Part shown: positions 11,681 through 21,971 of the stretch, piece after piece | Layout of the letters: each line of letters begins with the position of its first letter | How positions within the stretch are numbered: the first letter of the stretch is position 1 | Assembly (NCBI GenBank): GCA_036971615.1 | Contig: JAYKKR010000011.1 | Coordinates: forward strand, 806,001 to 870,000 | Source: Amyloporia xantha | Lineage: Eukaryota; Basidiomycota; Agaricomycetes; Polyporales; Adustoporiaceae | Length of the DNA: 64,000 nt | Direction of reading: 5' to 3' | Notes under the pieces: generated by a model | Database searches by the model: none | What the model was told of the DNA's origin: nothing | What the model saw: only the letters and a program-made list of their open reading frames with translations | Translations under genes and position numbers: made by a program

Positions 11681-13089
11681 TCAGCATTTATCATACACAG
11701 AAGAAATGTCGTGGGTTTCAAACTTGTCCGAAAATGATGTCTTAGACGGAGTGAGATCGTCGCAAGCGACAGTGATCGAAGCCAGCGAATCACACTTCGG
11801 AGAGTACGCAGGGAGCGCTTCCCCTGATGTATAAGGAAGAGGGCCAGGACTGAGATCGCGAACCACGTTAGAGCAGCGATTTTGAGACATATATTTGGGC
11901 ACGTACATGCTCGGCGAAAAGTGTAACTTCATGATGCGGACTGCTTGCAGTCTCTTCCCCAGTGACGTATATGCTGAATGGTATCGCTTCCTGGCCTCCT
12001 CCGCGAAGCCAAAGAAGCCAAAGAAGATGAAGCCACAAGCAGGAATAATCCATCTGCTCAGCTGCAAGGGAATCGCAATCGTGGGATCATACATCCAGAC
12101 AATGGCAGGATACTGAACCACGCGAGAGAAATCGAAATGGGTATTTGCCCACCCTAGCCATGGTTGGAGATCACCTCCTGCTGCGTTGGAATACAATTCA
12201 TATATGCCGAACGGAATTGTGAAGAGCATCTCTGTCGTGGCCAGCGCCATGAGGCGGAAATAGCGACTACTAGTGAGACCGCTCCCAGACGAGATAAATT
12301 CTCGGAATTGTGCGTGCCGCACTAACAGTAGCCGGAGAGACATCGCTGATCATGGACGTAAGACTCCTGCAGCGTAGAATGAAAAAAACCAACTGACTGC
12401 AATAGACAGCCGATATCAGGCCTATGATGACCGGCCACATGTATACCAGAAAGTAAGCAGGTAGCGTGTTGTATATAGCCGGATAACAGCCAATGACCTC
12501 GAAGATATTAAAGCGGTGGCCTTGCACGATATATGCTGTTGAAAGGCGGTGAGACCTCAATAACCCAATACAGCAAATCTTGCCTACCGAATACCATGCA
12601 AATTAAAGGAAAGAGCACAGATATCAAGGTGTCAATGAGAATAGCACGCCGTTTCTATGTATTGATGTCAACACCTGCAGTTGCTATGGCACGAAGACAC
12701 CTACCTCAAACGGTGTGACAGTGACAGCCTGCATTCGCGCAATCTTGTAGAGTCTGCGATTGATGCAGAGAGACGCGGCTGGAATACCAACTGAGGCTCC
12801 AATTGTAATCCTCGTAGCTGTAAAGCATGCGTCAAAGAGGCAAGATGATGACCCAGCAGGGCTCAAGAGACGTACAAATGTCGCACCAGACCGGAGCAAC
12901 GTTCAACGCATCACTGGCCCATACGACGGAATTGATAAACTGGTTGAGACACGCAAGAGCCGTCCAAATCATATAGTAGCAAGTCCCTGAGTTCCATGCT
13001 TGCAAATGCCAGGGCAGAGGGACGAGCACCAGGACAAATCCGAGGAATGAAACGACAGAATACAGGGGGTAAGTTGGATCGGCTGCCAT
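11681..13089 (-). CDS. STE3: STE3-family pheromone receptor (receptor 3)
   Basis: Seven-helix pheromone receptor. Five exons fit in phase and give about 398 aa: 12876-13089, 12705-12817, 12588-12654, 12398-12535 and 11681-12345. The start at 13089 gives MAADPTYPLYSVVSFLGF. Family motifs are PLPWHLQAWN, APVWCDI, IPAASLCINRRLYKIA, AYIVQGHRFNIFEVIGC, TSSRYFRLMALA and WLGWANTHFDFS. It is very close to receptor 1 in sequence and exon sizes, so the two are recent paralogues or arose from a duplicated subunit. The cytoplasmic tail is unlike that of receptor 1. A further intron in the tail, beginning near the codons for SPSM, is possible. It is divergent from the pheromone gene at 13476 across about 390 bp. 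Confidence 0.94.
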
Positions 13090-13475
13090 CTTTGGTCAGG
13101 GCAGACACGGTATACGGGTGAGGGGTGAAGGTGAGGTCCCATTTTCCACTTCGCAGTTATAGTAGTATGGTGGGTGCCGATTGTGCTTGGACAATGTTAA
13201 ACATAAGCCTCGGCTGCGGCACAGGGGGACAATGGAGTGTGGCACGATCACGTGACTGCATCATGTCGCGAGCTTAGCTTGATCAGGACTTCAATTGACC
13301 ATTCAAGTTTGCTTTGTCTTCCCGAAAAGTACCTTGGAGCGTGAGATTCAGAATGTAGCTTGCAGGCTTAAAAGCCCCTCCTCAAGAGCTTCTATCCAAT
13401 TGACTTCACCGCGCAAAAATTGTACGCAGCCACTCACCCCAGACCCACTGGCACGTTTACTCGTCCTCATATCCA
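13090..13475. promoter_or_regulatory. Divergent promoter region of receptor 3 and pheromone 1
   Basis: The two start codons face away from each other across 386 bp. A TATA-like element CTTAAAAG at 13367-13374 lies about 105 bp upstream of the pheromone start. No operator-like repeat was recognised. Confidence 0.45.
13367..13374 (+). promoter_or_regulatory. TATA-like element of pheromone gene 1
   Basis: CTTAAAAG lies about 105 bp before the ATG at 13476, a spacing similar to the TATA elements of the other precursor genes in this locus. Confidence 0.35.
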
Positions 13476-13628
13476 ATGGACACATTCATCGCGCCAATCG
13501 ACCTTTCGCTCTCAGAGTCATTATCGTCAATGAACGACTCCCGTCAAACGCCTCTGGACACGCCTGATGTGCCGTCAGACTACGAGCATAGCGGAAATGG
13601 CATCATATTCTATTGCGTGGTCTGTTGA
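13476..13628 (+). CDS. Mating pheromone precursor 1 (C-terminal CVVC)
   Basis: A 50-residue single-exon gene with the layout of basidiomycete lipopeptide pheromone precursors: an acidic/Ser-rich leader (MDTFIAPIDLSLSESLSS), a charged pair EH about a dozen residues from the end, and a C-terminal CaaX box. By analogy, cleavage near EH would leave a mature peptide from about SGNGIIFYC, with the Cys farnesylated and methylated. The CaaX box is CVVC, with cysteine as the last residue. Locus precursors usually end in alanine (CVIA, CIIA, CTIA), so this is unusual and could alter prenylation. It lies between receptor 3 and pheromone 2, inside the B locus. Confidence rests on leader, size and position as well as the CaaX box. 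Confidence 0.8.
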   Translation: MDTFIAPIDLSLSESLSSMNDSRQTPLDTPDVPSDYEHSGNGIIFYCVVC

Positions 13629-15088
13629 GCCTGATGCTAGCATTGTATCCAGTGAGTGGTTGGCGAAGAATTCACGCTTATATTTGTGTCTGACAACAGA
13701 CAGTATTCAGGAATTTATCGACTTCGCGGATGTTCAACACCGCTGTATCCGTACTTGCGACGATAAATTATGGGGGTGTACCTATTGCTCCAAATTCGTT
13801 ATCAGCTGTAGTATTATACGTTCAGTATTGTTTTTCAGTTGTCTACTTTTTATTCGTTTTGTTTTGAAATTAGTAGTAACATCTCTAGATCGTTGTATCT
13901 CTGTATTTATTTGAATCCCAGTGTCTCTTGGACTCAGAGGAACAGTACTAGTATGAGTTTGAAGTGTGAAAAGTATATCCGAAATATGAACGGAAACGCA
14001 CATACCAGCTGCTGATACAAGAAATCAATTCTATCGGCCAGAGCGCTAGTTGGATACAAATTATCCCAGTGCAATCCAGGAGGGATGTGACCTCCGACTG
14101 CGAGGCTGACTCGGAGGCATTACAATAGGATATTTACTTGTAATCGCGCAACAATGGGAGGTCTTCTCATTTGGAAGACCTCGAGCGATGAAAATGCAGC
14201 GTTACTGCTGAGCACTGACGCTCTCGCTGACTGAAATTCCGAAAGTGGTGTCCAAAGGCTTGTGTCATAAACTGCGAATAAGGATAGTAGCTTCAAGCCT
14301 GTCGGAGTCCCAGCAAGCGCGAGAGTCTGTGCCTTTTTTTCTCCATTTCTTGTGAGCGAGGGCATCGCTCTAGTATGTAGACGGTGCGTAAAGGTATAGC
14401 CACAGGGTGTGAGTACGCGATTGAACATGCAGACCGGCCTTTTGGTGGCATGGGACGGCCCACGAGCAGTGCCAGCGACTTGGAGGCCCTTCGAACGCAG
14501 AAGAAGTTCGTGATTCCATATATGGAATGCGATCGGCATCAATCTTTTCGCTGTCTGGGCGCTACAGTGGGACCATTGTGTGCTCAGAAATATACGACAA
14601 TGAGTATTTGATCCATTATTCTTCGCAAGGATGGCTTACTGAAGGTTATCAGTGCTGAGAGGGTGTTGAATGCCTATTGAGTGAAAGTCACTATAGCAAA
14701 ATGACAGTGCGGTCTTATTACTCGGCGTTCTCGTAGGTGAGCTACAATTACGACAGTGGGCGATTTTTAACAACATTTACATCAACCTTCAACTTCTCAT
14801 TCGACTGCAGGCCTCGCGCTCGTATAGTCTTATGTAACCATTTGGCTTGCTCACGTAAGGCCAACACCAGCTTCCTATTGTTCTGCTTACGAACAATGCG
14901 GAGTATATTGAACCGGAGTGTATAAAGGTCAGCCTATTCTCTCTTCTCCAGTACTACCGCATTTCATAGCCTTCGACCTACACTTTGACCGCGACTCTGC
15001 TCGATTTCGGCAGGAAGCTCCCTCCCATTATCGTAACGTCAACATCATCCTCGCCTTCTATCAGACTATCACAAAGTCGTTATCGAGC
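13629..15088. other. Spacer between pheromone genes 1 and 2
   Basis: No supported gene. Frames at 13567-13914 (plus) and 14120-14542 (minus) lack family features and splice support. The TATA element of pheromone 2 lies at 14921. Confidence 0.4.
14921..14927 (+). promoter_or_regulatory. TATA box of pheromone gene 2
   Basis: TATAAAG about 165 bp upstream of the ATG at 15089, followed by pyrimidine-rich sequence that could hold the transcription start. Confidence 0.45.
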
Positions 15089-15238
15089 ATGGATTCATTC
15101 GACTCAGAATTCGACCTCGAAGCGTTCTTGCTTTCGCCAAGCAAACGCATAGCTGACGATATACAAACAGCCAATGGGCTACCCGTCAACTTTGATCACA
15201 AGAGCGATGGAGTCCCTGCGTACTGTGTGATAGCATAG
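15089..15238 (+). CDS. Mating pheromone precursor 2 (C-terminal CVIA)
   Basis: A 49-residue precursor: leader MDSFDSEFDLEAFLLSP, then a region ending NFDHKSDGVPAYCVIA. CVIA is a classic farnesylation box in Agaricomycete pheromones. By analogy, proteolysis at the charged DHK region and removal of VIA would give a C-farnesylated, carboxymethylated peptide of about 9-12 residues that is exported and sensed by receptors of the compatible partner. The gene is intronless and on the same strand as precursor 1, about 1.5 kb downstream. A short frame at 15328-15531 just downstream is not supported as a gene. Confidence 0.9.
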   Translation: MDSFDSEFDLEAFLLSPSKRIADDIQTANGLPVNFDHKSDGVPAYCVIA

Positions 15239-16388
15239 GTCTCGCCTTCGCCTCGTTAGTCTAGAGTGTATCGCTAGGTGGTATGTGCAGCTGCTGATAA
15301 TCTCTCGTTCTATTTGCTGACTACTCCATGACAGCTACGTTCCTTGTATCAGTCAACGCAACAAGCTTAGCTTGTGTTATTCTTATCACTTATTGGACCT
15401 GGTCTCTCGTGGGACTTGCGTCTTTCGACTTTCGTTTGATTGTATTGATTATATTGATGGTCAGGTGGGGGGTAAAGGCCATGTGGTGGTGGAGGAAGCG
15501 TGGCTCATTGTGCATTTGTATCATCGAATAAGTTATTCATTGATGGATTGAAATTTATGACCGTTGATTATAAGTCACCTTTAGTAATCCACTTCGTCTG
15601 GGTACTCACTTATATTACGCTGTCCTCGTAGCCTTTTGAAAAGGCTGCACTATATCATATACATTTTAGTCTGTCGTTAGACTCTGACATAGAAGTGTCC
15701 TTACTCACATTGGTTTCACATGGTATTTGTTATATTCGCGAACGTATCTCAATGACAACAAATTGAGGTAAAGAACGGAACAAAGTGAGCTCACACAGCC
15801 ATTGATAGGAGAGGTGCAACCGTTCTGATTGTTGGGTCGCAGAATGATCTGAAGGCACAATGAATTATTTGCACGAGCGCGGACTATGCTACCAAGGAGC
15901 TAGGGCGTAACAGCGTACTATATATTCCGAGAGGCAGCTGTAATTAATGGGTGTAGATAGTTGCTCGGTTGATCTCCCTCTATATGACGAGCAAGGCTTT
16001 ATCACGGACAGTAAGAGAAGGCGCTGAACCTAGGACAAGCTACTTTAACCCGGGTATCGCCTGCGCGAACGCAAAACTGATGACGGATAACCTTTCAGCG
16101 AGCGTCACTAAGAGGCTGACAGTTGCGCTACCCAAGTAGTGAGTCGAGCGAGCAATAATTGTAGACACTCCGTGAACTCAGTCACTCACCTGGCATGTCA
16201 CTAGCACTGTTTACCGAGACTAGAGCAAGACTCGTAGACTCTTTGTTCGGCGGCACAGCACGAACTTTGAACCTCGCCACCAGGGGCGGACGAGGATGCA
16301 TAAATATTTGGAGTGCTAAACAGTATAAGGGATACAACGCAGCTATAATACATAACTTTTGCACGATACGAAATACATGATACGGGTG
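15239..16388. other. No gene seen
   Basis: AT-rich spacer between pheromone 2 and the cysteine-rich protein gene. A hydrophobic 67-codon plus-strand frame at 15328-15531 has no supporting feature. Minus-strand frames near 16182-16364 are probably the 3' untranslated region of the neighbouring gene. Confidence 0.4.
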
Positions 16389-17165
16389 TCAGAAGCGCAT
16401 TCCGAACAAAAACAGAACCACGAGAAGCACTAGACCGTATAATGGCCACAGCCGTTTCTGACCTTCCAAGAAGGCTGTAGGACCGTGCGCAGATATTTGT
16501 GGAAGGCCATAGATACAACGGATATCTGAGACTTCTCTCCTTCGCAGAGTCGAGGTCTCATTGGATGTATCGTGATGTATTTCAAAATGGAGAGACGGCG
16601 CCTGACTGAGGGTAATATACCCGCATAGCTCGGAGTAAGCTGCAAAGGAGTTGGTCAGGGATTATCGACGGAAGAATAGATTATAAGAAACCCACCACTC
16701 AGCCTGGACGGTACCACCAGTGCCATCTCGTTAGGATAAGAAACTTTATCCGCGCCCAGATGACATTGCAGGCATGCCTGTACGATGACAGGGGAAGCTG
16801 CAGAGCAGGTACAGGCAGCATCAAAGCCACATTCCTGTAAACGAACAGCTTAGAAGGCATCAATCGGCTGCACAGAAGCAGCATTCTTACCTGTGCATTG
16901 AGAATAGGACGGCAGATAGTAGCACACTAAGAAATTTTTAAGACTGGCAGTGCAAGAGAATGGGAGTTTGCCACTCACCTGCTCCGCGACACTATCTAGT
17001 GCGCCACTTTCGCCACACGTCGAGAGCTCTACCGCATAAGCTGCTGACGGCCTACTCTCAACACTGCTCAAAGCTATCACACCAGAACGGTGAGGAACTG
17101 AAGCAAATAATGACATTTGAACGTACCTGAGCAACCAAGAACCAAAGATAGGAGAAGGTGGCCAT
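16389..17165 (-). CDS. Small cysteine-rich secreted or surface protein candidate
   Basis: Exons inferred from splice signals give a short protein on the minus strand. The start at 17165 gives a hydrophobic MATFSYLWFLVAQ leader that could be a signal peptide. The next exon holds VELSTCGESGALDSVAEQ and ends at 16979. After an intron (16835-16978) comes ECGFDAACTCSAASPVIVQ followed by ACLQCHLGAD. The spacing of cysteines (C...C.....CTC......C..C) resembles small cysteine-rich extracellular proteins widespread in Agaricomycetes. The last exon (YSELCGYITLSQAPS) ends with a strongly hydrophobic run (LYGLVLLVVLFLFGMRF), suggesting a C-terminal membrane anchor or GPI signal. The first and third introns are uncertain; the first has more than one possible acceptor. 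It sits inside the B locus and has no known mating role. Confidence 0.5.
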
Positions 17166-18392
17166 AAAACATCTTGAGAAGATGAAATGTTGTGCAGCAC
17201 GTAAGCAAGTGGTCAGGAAACGAGTGGTATGGAGGCTAATAGGAAGCTGTCGCAATGAAAGAGTGTGCGGTCTCTTGGCCTGAAGAGAGAAGAGAAGATA
17301 ACGAAGCGTGCATGGCATAGACGAGGCTTATAGCTCAGCATATCAATTGTTGACCCAGAAAGCGGTGAGACAATAAGAAACGGTATCACTGAGGGCAAAG
17401 CGGGCGAAGCAGCGCTTGGATGGATTACGTAATATTCCCGCATGAATTGATAGAGGTTCCCAACAACTTGCCAACAACTATCAGCTACTGCCAGCAGCAG
17501 CGAGCAGCTACCTTCTTTCCTAGTTCGCATATCGCAGAATCGACGCAGATTATGTCAAGAAAACGCAGCAGGGGTCGGCGCATTAGCCATTGGTAGCGTC
17601 CAAGCTCGAAGACTGACTGTGATGCGTAGCGCCAACCTGCGATGGAAACGCGGATTCGACTATGCTGCACGAAGTTGTATCACACGCGGAATAGGCACAG
17701 CGCAGGAAGGAGCACACAATAGCCACCAATTGACACCATGGTGAGTTTCGATGCAGGTAGCGTGTTCGAATAAAGAACGGGATATGTAGATGGGTCATGA
17801 CGAAGCGAGCGTTCTACCGATGGATCGATCAACGCATGCTCGTATTTCTCCCTCTTAACGAACTGGTGAAGAGGTATTTTTGGCCTTTGGATATTTTCAC
17901 GAGGGCTCTGCAGAAGTGTTGAAGTGTTGTATTACGAAAACATGAAGCCTAACACTATACCTGCCATAAAAGGCGACTGCATTATCATCGCCGTCACGGG
18001 CAAATCGAAATGGTCCTCGATTTGGCCTTCCACTTATTGTCTCGGCCCGATGCGAAATGCAGGAGCATTCTACGTGGCGTAAGCTAGGCTTCTAGTGTGT
18101 TTGTGCACCTGCAGAGCAAGGCTCCGTGACGACAGCTAAGGGAATCATTGTTGTTTGCTATCCTTGTTCTCAACATGAGCCGAATCATGATCTCACAGAC
18201 CGTTCAGTCCGTGCTCTATCATAATGCGGTACCTTTCCCTCCTGTTCTGGCATTCGAAGCTTTGGATCCCCCCCTACCTCCAGTCAATATACCCACACCT
18301 ATATCTTGCGCTCAGTCGTGCTGAGCAAGTTTTTTTTCCTTCTTTTCTTCCGACCTTTGCGACACCCGTCTTCAGCTGGCTCTGGTTCTCTC
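17166..18392. other. Divergent spacer, no gene seen
   Basis: Upstream DNA of the cysteine-rich gene (minus) and receptor 4 (plus). Several short frames (17213-17530 and 17583-17798 minus) lack features that would support them. Confidence 0.4.
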
Positions 18393-20263
18393 ATGCGTAC
18401 TGAGCTACCTGTCGTATCCTTCCTGTGCGCAGTAGCTCTGGCGAGCCTTGCTCCTGCACACTGGGCTTTTCGCAATGTCGCCACATTGTCGCTCATCGCG
18501 TGGTTATTTGTCTGTAATGTCATTCAAGGCGTGAATTCCACGGTTTGGGCTACCAATAGCGTTGTCAAGATTCCAGTGTGGTGTGACATAGGTATGTTTT
18601 GGTATTGTCCATACTACGCACACGAATTGAAGTCTGTTCGAAGCAACGAAATTGCTGCTAGGCGTGCGGATCGCGTTGCCAGCGGCATGTCTCTGCATAT
18701 GCATCCATCTATGGCGATGTTTATATGGCTCCGATATGAAGAACGAGCGTCGCGTCCTCTTCTTCGACTACACTTTATGCATCATTTTGCCTGTCGTGTA
18801 TATGGCATTTCGTAAGCAATGTTTCTTCATCTGTTGTGCAGATTTGAACCATGCCCTGTGTAGATATTCTCGTGCAAGATTATAGATTCGACCTTGCCGA
18901 GGGCTTTGGCTGTACGCCGTCTGCGTACCCATCTTCGCCTGCCTTGATCTTGGTCTGGCTACCCCCACTACTACTTTCGATCACCACGATGATATCCGTC
19001 TCCGTGACTATTGGTTGCCATCTGAGCAGAGCTAGAATACTCACCAGGGTTCTTGAGAATCGTAGTGGCGCCCTTGACAACTTGTCCTTCTTTTGTTCCA
19101 CAGCTACTAGTGTTTTAATCTCTTCGTTCGTTCTTGCTTCGACAGCCTTCACCATTCATGTTAATCACCATTTATTACCTTGGACCTCCTGGACAAGGGT
19201 CCACGCACGTCTGTCTGAGGCAAACATCATCGCCTCTGATACGTCGCTGGCGCTGCTCGACGTTGAGCTCGCGTGGTGGGTTGTTCCCGCATCCTCCCTT
19301 GCCTTCATCGCCATATCCATTATCGGCCTCGCATGCGGCTCGCAAGGGTGCTCACTGGATGGCTATCGCATCCTTCTACGTCAATTCCGTGTCATGATCC
19401 TTCGCCAAAGGAACTCACGCGATTCCTCCGAATCATTCACGGGCTTGCGAGCCCACATGGACTTCAGATCATCAGACACCATCACTCCCGTTCATCTGTC
19501 GAAATCGGGCTGGGACGATACTGCACGCTCCAAGTCACTCGCTCCACTCAAACCCAGTCCTATTTCTGTCATGATCCCCAATACCGTTCCAGTATCACCC
19601 CCTGCATCCACCGCTTCCGAAGATTCAGACACGACGTTCGCTCTATCGACATTGACGTATCTGGACTCGCCTGCAGGAAGGGAAGCACTCGGTCTCCCAC
19701 AGGTCTCCGAAAGGACAACCAAACTTGCCCCTCTGCAGGTGGATCTGCCTGCTCTGTCCACATCCGGAGCTGATCCTGTCATTGCACGACAAGATATCGC
19801 TCAATCCCCCCCTCCACGTCCTCATTCCATCCTTTCCGAGCCCTGGCCGCGGCCTCCTTCTGCGATACCCGTCTCTCCTGTAGTTCCTATCACCATCCAT
19901 CCACCGTCCCCAGGGCCCGCATACCCCCCTTCTCGCCCTCCGAGTACCGCCTCATTTTCCACGAGCCTCGCTTCATCGACGGTAAGCGTATCCGCATGCG
20001 CGAAGGATCCGAGTCAAGAAAATGCGCTTCACGACTCACCCACTCTTCCCGAGTTCGCACCGTTTGCTGACGCAGGCATACCGGCTCAGCAGACCCATGG
20101 GCGAGGTATGAGCTTGGCGGTGCCGAAGCGTACGCGAAGAATGCGCAGCAAGGACGTGTTGGTGACGAGAAACCTTAGTCTCAGTCTGAGACCACGAGAA
20201 CGAATAAGGGAGGAGGAGAGCGGCGGCGCGATCTACATGACAGTCGTGAAAGAGACTGTCTGA
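18393..20263 (+). CDS. STE3: Divergent STE3-like receptor with long tail (receptor 4)
   Basis: Three exons in phase (18393-18591, 18644-18811, 18864-20263) give about 588 aa. The N-terminal half is clearly STE3-like: HWAFRNVATLSLIAWLFV, IPVWCDI then ATKLLLGVRIALPAA, and HILVQDYRFDLAEGFGCTPS. It departs from the family in two ways. The TM5 segment that reads RYFRLMA in receptors 1-3 is replaced by DNLSFFCSTATSV, and the exon that is separate (138 nt) in the others is fused to the rest of the gene. A Ser/Pro/Thr-rich tail of more than 250 residues follows TM7, containing many SP/TP sites. In Agaricomycetes, divergent receptors near the B locus often have no role in mating specificity; that is my inference here. 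There is no pheromone gene immediately beside it. Confidence 0.88.
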
Positions 20264-21851
20264 TCATCTTTATGAGATCGACTCAGCAGTGAGTACGGCT
20301 GACAGAACTCCAAATTTATATCCCCCATTCGATCTTTTCCCGTCAACAATCATTCATTCATCACCTATCTTTTGACTTCAAATCTTTTTCGTTGTATCCA
20401 TGCAGGCGCATTTGACTCGCCACTGTAGCTTAAGTTCTGTATCATATATCAATGCCTCCAGTCGTTGTAGGACTTTCTGTCTGTGTAAATCCATCAGTAC
20501 ACTCCGTGTTGTGGTGGTCAGAGATCTAAGGAGGTTCTACAAAGACTGCCATTTCTGGCAAAGTTGGTTGCCTTTTACGGCCAGACACAGCTGCCGCCGA
20601 TTTGCGCGATGCGTTGGTCTCGTACCCAGACTTTTTATGCCGCACCCCACCACCGCGAATAAGACGTCTGGGGCATTTGAACCGTGAGGCCCCCCCTTCG
20701 GATTAGCGCCCTTGATCGACCAATCAGAGGGCCCCATCGGGGCCGGTTGGGCCTGAGCCGCGATCCCTGATTGGCTCACACCCGGCGCTAAGCGGAAGGG
20801 GGTGTCACGGTTCAAAATGCCCCAGACGGTATACATGTGCGGTGGTTGGGTGCGACATATACCGTCTGGGTACGAGACCACGATGCGTTGCGTTTCCGTG
20901 TCGCTGAACCTCCACTTATTCCGTGTGGCCATTTGTGTGCTAAATGCCACTAGCACGACGCCTTGACCTTGATGCAGTTTGTTAACACTCGTTCAGCTAG
21001 GAAAACTCTGAGAAATGACGTTCAGTCTGTGATTGCTCGACCCTTTAAAGTTTTCATTCTTTTGATAGGACCCATTCGGACATTCTAGCTGTGGCGAGTG
21101 TATCAATCAAACAACCCTCTATTTGACCAGCCTGCTGGAGACTGATTCTGATCAAGACATTCATGCAATCGCATATTCTCAATGGCGCGGCGCACCGTGG
21201 GCAAACCCTGGCGGATACATCAATGCTGGTCATGATTTCTAGCATGAACACTCCTACATTGAATGTCTACCAACTGTTACGCCTCGTCAGGAACGTCCGT
21301 TGTGGTCATGCTCAGATTGATCAACTCGATTGACAGGTCTCTGTATATGATGCCCTCTATTAGGCGTCGACTCGTTTCTTCTTTCTGCCCAAAACGCGAG
21401 GTGCGTCGCTGCATACTGTCCTCAAAGTAACTTTATCGCTTCATGGAGATGTAACACATGCGAATGACAGCGCAATCGTTGAGCCAGTTGGATGCTGCGT
21501 TTCAGTGGCACACCTCTCGGGCTGTAGTCACCAAGGTACCAGCAAGGTAATCGTGTTATGTCCTCGCTATCGATACAATCAAAACCAGTCCCCTTCCTTC
21601 GAAAAACACCCATCCATTCCCCATTCTTCCAAAAATCCCGAAATTCATAACTTATGCAATAGTGAACGAAGATGCAAGTGCATTAAAGAGTGCGGTGTGG
21701 GCATCGCCGATGCCAATGAGGGTGCGTATAATGTGGGGAGATGAGAGATACTGGCTCTCGCTTCTACTCATTAGAGGTTAGTCTAGCCAAACGCGAAGGT
21801 TAGGTTTGGACATACCAGATGACAGGTAAAGTGATTCGTGTGTATAGATGC
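20264..21851. other. Spacer carrying a MITE, no gene seen
   Basis: Apart from the hAT-like MITE at 20615-20880, I see no supported gene. Frames that cross the MITE (20400-20687 and 20537-20956) follow its inverted repeats and are not coding. Confidence 0.45.
20615..20880. mobile_element. hAT-like MITE, full copy with 8-bp target duplication
   Basis: 266 bp bounded by 17-bp perfect terminal inverted repeats TGGTCTCGTACCCAGAC. The 8-bp direct repeat CGATGCGT lies on each side (20607-20614 and 20881-20888), which is the target-site duplication length of hAT-superfamily elements. There is no coding capacity. Subterminal GC-rich blocks, including GCACCC-ACCACCGC-like runs, are partly repeated in inverted orientation at the two ends. 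A shorter relative lies at 42243-42336. Confidence 0.88.
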
Positions 21852-21971
21852 TCAGGCGATGGTGCAGGAGAAATTTGTTCCCCCATTTCCATATTCGTAG
21901 TTCGCCGGCACTTGCGAAGTTTCTATCTCCTCAGAGGGGACGGGCCCGGCGATGGTGAAGAAGGCGTCCAT
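21852..21971 (-). CDS. Mating pheromone precursor 3 (C-terminal CTIA)
   Basis: A 39-residue precursor, MDAFFTIAGPVPSEE at the start and a C-terminus NYEYGNGGTNFSCTIA. The CaaX box is CTIA. The leader and mature region are nearly the same as in precursor 4 (1.3 kb away), so the two are tandem duplicates. By analogy, processing would occur near NYE, giving a farnesylated peptide around YGNGGTNFSC. A TATAAAA element lies on the minus strand at 22063-22069, about 95 bp upstream. It is on the same strand as precursors 4 and 5. Confidence 0.92.
   Translation of the reverse strand: MDAFFTIAGPVPSEEIETSQVPANYEYGNGGTNFSCTIA

Noticed and set aside
15328..15531. 67-codon hydrophobic frame ending CICIIE, just after pheromone 2
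   Set aside because: It ends in glutamate and the cysteine is not four residues from the end in a CaaX box; probably the 3' untranslated region.
20400..20956. Open frames over 95-139 codons on both strands
   Set aside because: They run through the MITE and mirror its inverted repeats, so they are not genes.
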